64,000 bases of DNA from Ignavibacteria bacterium (GTDB lineage Bacteria > Bacteroidota > Ignavibacteria > UBA10030), in contig VGVZ01000005.1 of NCBI GenBank assembly GCA_016873805.1, positions 62,001 to 126,000 of the forward strand, read 5' to 3'. Positions 60,769-64,000 of this stretch are shown here, one piece after another. The notes under the pieces are model-generated. The model was not told where the DNA came from. It made no database searches and saw nothing but the letters and a program-made list of their open reading frames with translations. How positions within the stretch are numbered: the stretch's first letter is position 1; every line of letters starts with the position of its first letter. The position numbers and the translations under genes are program-made.

Positions 60769-61488
60769 ATGATCGTATGCCCGAGTTGCTCGACGGAGAA
60801 CGAAGACCTTGCCGTCGTTTGTCGATCATGCAAGGGATACCTGCAGAACCGTGTCGTGAATCTGGATCTCTTCACGACAGTCTGGGGCATCCTCGAATCT
60901 CCGCGATCTACATTTCGTCTTGTGGCGCTCTCGGAGCATAAGAACTATGCCCTCACCCTGCACGCCCTCTTCGGTATCGCCGTCATGTTCACGATCTTCT
61001 GGTATCTGCGGCTGGGTGAAGTCTTCGGAGGACTCCTGGAGACGTTGATTTGGGGATCGCTTGCCGGGATCGCAATGGGGCTGCTGGGCGCTCCGCTCCT
61101 CGCGCTCGGGTACGTTCTGATTGCGCGGTTGCTTGGAGGGACAGCGAGCTTTCGAAATTCCCTCGCTCTGGTTGCCTATGCATCAGTTCCCATTTGCCTG
61201 TCGCTGTTCACGGTTTTTCCTGTGGAACTGGTGACGTTCGGCATGTTTCTGTTCACGTCGAATCCGAGTCCTGCGGTCCTCAGTCCGGTTTCGTTCTATG
61301 TATTGGCCGGGCTGGATGCGATGTTGATGCTTTGGTCAATCATTCTGCTCGCCACGGCCACACGCACCGTTTCGAAATTGTCTTTTCCGAAATCTCTGGC
61401 GCATGTGATCGTACTTGGCGGGCTCTATGTGGGCGGTCTCATCCTCCTTGCGCCGCTCTTCGTACAGTTTTTCGTTCTCATCGCATAG
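60769..61488 (+). CDS. Zinc-ribbon plus Yip1-like multi-TM protein
   Basis: CPSCSTENEDLAVVCRSC then multiple hydrophobic segments. Confidence 0.75.
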   Translation: MIVCPSCSTENEDLAVVCRSCKGYLQNRVVNLDLFTTVWGILESPRSTFRLVALSEHKNYALTLHALFGIAVMFTIFWYLRLGEVFGGLLETLIWGSLAGIAMGLLGAPLLALGYVLIARLLGGTASFRNSLALVAYASVPICLSLFTVFPVELVTFGMFLFTSNPSPAVLSPVSFYVLAGLDAMLMLWSIILLATATRTVSKLSFPKSLAHVIVLGGLYVGGLILLAPLFVQFFVLIA

Positions 61489-61498
61489 GGTGACGGAA

Positions 61499-61894
61499 AT
61501 GGGAAGAGGTTTTCAGCTCTCGCGGGAAGAATTCGAAGAGATTGCGCAGCGCGCGTTCGACAGTCTGCCCGAAAGCATCACACACGAGATTGATAATGTG
61601 CACATCGTAGTGGAGGATTATCCCCCGGAACATGCGACGCGAGGGAGAGATCAGGACAAGCGATCGCTTCTCGGACTGTATGAAGGAGTCCCGCTGACGC
61701 ATCGGGGCACATGGTACGGCGCAAGCCCAACGCCGCCCGACAAGATTTCCTTGTACAAGCGGAACATTGAGTCTGTGTGCCGATCGCGAGCGGAAATCGA
61801 GAGGAGAATTACGGAAGTGTTGTTTCACGAAATCGGTCATCACTTCGGCATGAGCGAGGACGAGGTGCGCGCGGCATTGAAGGACTATCTCTAG
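61499..61894 (+). CDS. Metallopeptidase family protein (zincin-like)
   Basis: TEVLFHEIGHHFGMSEDEVRA (HExxHxxG). Confidence 0.85.
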   Translation: MGRGFQLSREEFEEIAQRAFDSLPESITHEIDNVHIVVEDYPPEHATRGRDQDKRSLLGLYEGVPLTHRGTWYGASPTPPDKISLYKRNIESVCRSRAEIERRITEVLFHEIGHHFGMSEDEVRAALKDYL

Positions 61895-61929
61895 GCCGAT
61901 ACTCAACCATTCATTCGGAAGGAAGCCGT

Positions 61930-62229
61930 ATGCCCGGTGTCATTTTGCAGATCTCGTACGAAATCGATGAACAGAGACGGGAAGACTATTTGCGGCTGGT
62001 CAAGGAAATGAAAGAGCATTTTACAGCTGTGCGTGGGAAACAATATTCGGTTTACGAACTTCGAGGAAAGCCGAATTCCTTCGTCGAGCAGTTTGTCTGT
62101 GGCTCTGTAGAAGAATATGAGGCGCTTGATGACAATCTCGACGAAAAGAGTGAAGAGCTGGTCAATAGGTTGGAAACACTGTTGAAGAACGGCAAGGCCA
62201 GGTATCAGACACTGGTAGAACCCGGATAG
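61930..62229 (+). CDS. Conserved small hypothetical protein
   Basis: MPGVILQISYEIDEQRREDYLRLVKEMKEHF; possible dimeric alpha/beta fold (inference). Confidence 0.6.
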   Translation: MPGVILQISYEIDEQRREDYLRLVKEMKEHFTAVRGKQYSVYELRGKPNSFVEQFVCGSVEEYEALDDNLDEKSEELVNRLETLLKNGKARYQTLVEPG

Positions 62230-62304
62230 GTTCTGGGCGCGGACTCTGCCCGACCAGCCGGGCCTTGCGCTTTGAATAAGGCGAGCGCGCCTTGGAAGTA
62301 AGCC

Positions 62305-62823
62305 ATGCGGTATTGGTGCTCAGCAATATTTCTGATTGTTCTCCTCTCCTGCTGCATTCCCTCTTGCGCAGATTTAGTCAATTCTGAACCGGCGATTCAT
62401 GAAGCCGCATTGAGGCATATTCCCATTTTTTATGCACGCGTGGAGGGAGAGCAGTGGGTTGCGGGGGGTGTGACTGAGGAACCGGCGGCAACAGCGAGGT
62501 ACGGCGGGTTGAATCTGCAGATCATCGGAAAGAGGCGGAAAGCGGAAGCGAACTCGCTCGAACAAATCCTTCTGGAGATGGTGAACATCTCGAAACCTGG
62601 AACCTACCGTCTTGGAATCCTGCCCCGAGCTGATGGTGTTGGATTTTTTCTCAGGAATGATACGGCAATTTTTAGAACCCAGGAGACAACGGTGGGAACA
62701 GTCACTATCGATCTCTTCGATCACACGAACAGAAGAGTGGCGGGGACATTTGAGTTTGACGCAGAAGGCCAACGGAGTGCGAGCATTGCCATTCGTGAAG
62801 GAAGATATGATGTGAGGTGGTAG
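62305..62823 (+). CDS. Secreted protein, DUF6252-like
   Basis: Signal peptide MRYWCSAIFLIVLLSCCIPSCA; C-term VAGTFEFDAEGQRSASIAIREGRYDVRW. Confidence 0.55.
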   Translation: MRYWCSAIFLIVLLSCCIPSCADLVNSEPAIHEAALRHIPIFYARVEGEQWVAGGVTEEPAATARYGGLNLQIIGKRRKAEANSLEQILLEMVNISKPGTYRLGILPRADGVGFFLRNDTAIFRTQETTVGTVTIDLFDHTNRRVAGTFEFDAEGQRSASIAIREGRYDVRW

Positions 62824-62861
62824 GCGAGCGTTGACAACGTATGGCAGGGCAGTAAAGGAAA

Positions 62862-62888
62862 TCCCGACGCGAAGTCGGGACTTTTCTT
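62862..62888 (+). terminator. Terminator on + strand
   Basis: TCCCGAC-gcgaa-GTCGGGA followed by CTTTTCTTT. Confidence 0.65.
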
Positions 62889-62939
62889 TGCGATGCTGGC
62901 AGCGGCGAATGAACGTCGCGCAACCGGCTCATGTCTCAA

Positions 62940-62976
62940 CAAAAAAGGCCGCCTCTCCGTTTGGAAAGGCGGCCTT
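62940..62976 (-). terminator. Terminator of TonB-dependent receptor gene (minus strand)
   Basis: AAGGCCGCCT ... AGGCGGCCTT; on the minus strand followed by TTTTTT. Confidence 0.8.
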
Positions 62977-62990
62977 CGTACAACGGGATA

Positions 62991-64000
62991 CTAGTTTTTC
63001 GTATAGCGAATGCTGAGCATGATCTGGTAGACATCGAATACCGAGGCCGTAGGCTCGAATGTCTTTGACATCAACTCGCCTCCGATTTCCCGCAGTCGAT
63101 AGAGGGCACGGCCCTGGGCATCGACGCTGCGGAAAATCAATGGCTGATTGTGCACGAGACGCTGTCCGGCACCCCACTTCTTGTTGATCAGGTTGCCGAC
63201 GTTGAGAACGTCTGCCCTGACCTGGATGGCGTTTCGGTGTCCAAAGATTTCCGCGAAGATCTCTTGAGCAACGCTCAGATCCATTCTGTACACCATCGGC
63301 AGGAAGACGGCATTGCGTTCGACGTACTTGCCCCTGTTGGCGTTCAAGTACTTATCCTGCTGGATGTACTTCTCCCACGCCTCAGCCTGTTGCGCAGCGG
63401 TAAAGGTTTTTGCCGAGGGGGTCGTGATGCTGTACGTCTCGAAGTTCATCTCGGACGTGTTGCGCGGGATATAGATCAGGTCGTTGCTGGTGCCACCATC
63501 TCCATTGAGGTCACCGGAGAACGTATAGCTCGTATTGCCGATGGTGCGGGCCTCATAGATGAGGGAGAGCGTGGTGGCTCCGAAATTGAAGTATTCCTGG
63601 CGATAGCTCAGAGCGCCGATAAATCTGTGTCCTGGTGAATTGATCGAGAACCCAACGCCGGGCTTGTTCGGATTTCCAGGATGCTGATTGTTGTTCCAGG
63701 AGCCGAATGCGATGGAACCGGGATCAACTGTGTTCCTCGCCTCGCCGTAATTATAGGCGATCTTTCCGAAGAATCCCGCACTGAATGGTTTTTCCAGGGC
63801 GAACGACGCGTTCCAATAGTAGCCCACATTCTGATTCTTGAGCACGATGGCATTATCGATCTTTGCGTTGATGCGATTCGAGGTTGTCCAACGTCCCCGA
63901 TTATCGGCACCGCTGAAGCTCGTATTGGCGGGCGCCAGGTTCGCGTTGATGTAGTAAATGCCGTTCACATCGCGGTCGTAGAGGAATTCAGCGGTCGCAA
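62991..64000 (-). CDS. TonB-dependent receptor/outer-membrane beta-barrel, C-terminal part, truncated by window edge
   Basis: RFIGALSYRQEYFNFGATTLSLIYEAR, DLNGDGGTSNDLIYIPRN, RMDLSVAQEIFAEIFGHRNAIQVRADVLNVGNLIN; frame open to the window end. Confidence 0.85.
   Translation of the reverse strand, partial: ATAEFLYDRDVNGIYYINANLAPANTSFSGADNRGRWTTSNRINAKIDNAIVLKNQNVGYYWNASFALEKPFSAGFFGKIAYNYGEARNTVDPGSIAFGSWNNNQHPGNPNKPGVGFSINSPGHRFIGALSYRQEYFNFGATTLSLIYEARTIGNTSYTFSGDLNGDGGTSNDLIYIPRNTSEMNFETYSITTPSAKTFTAAQQAEAWEKYIQQDKYLNANRGKYVERNAVFLPMVYRMDLSVAQEIFAEIFGHRNAIQVRADVLNVGNLINKKWGAGQRLVHNQPLIFRSVDAQGRALYRLREIGGELMSKTFEPTASVFDVYQIMLSIRYTKN

Noticed and set aside
1-64000. CRISPR arrays, prophage or transposase genes
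   Set aside because: No regularly spaced direct repeats, integrase, transposase or phage structural motifs were seen by eye.

Overview
This 64 kb window looks like chromosomal DNA from a Bacteroidota/Ignavibacteria-like (FCB-group) bacterium. That placement is inference from gene content (TonB receptor, BshC, DUF6252-like and DUF3098-like proteins) and promoter style. Most of it is housekeeping: the ispH C-terminus-rpsA, mtaB, truA, nadD, proS, dnaE, trxA, aspS, prfB, a lolCDE-like set, ispF, lnt, rimP-nusA-infB-rbfA-truB-ribF-rpsO-pnp, aroA, bshC, a nucleoside-salvage cluster, rpe, lrp-glnA, apt, tnaA, and three tRNAs (Arg-CCT, Lys-TTT, Leu-GAG). I found no phage, transposase or CRISPR array. 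The most interesting points are: (1) an archaeal-style thiolase/HMG-CoA synthase/DUF35 trio beside a split AtuA-like pair, in a window that also encodes the MEP-pathway proteins IspH and IspF; (2) a recurrent intergenic signature TTG-N20-TAnnTT(T/G) with fixed 20-nt spacing at about ten sense-oriented sites, several so close to start codons that the mRNAs would be leaderless; (3) a terminator-like hairpin between such a promoter and the rimP-nusA-infB start (a probable attenuator); (4) a partial tRNA-Arg 5' copy plus a palindrome-rich insert upstream of the intact tRNA-Arg; (5) a TrpF homologue with both catalytic residues substituted; (6) a clear RF2 programmed +1 frameshift; (7) a kinase-less PASTA protein next to rpe. 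No searches were run; all family calls are by motif recognition.
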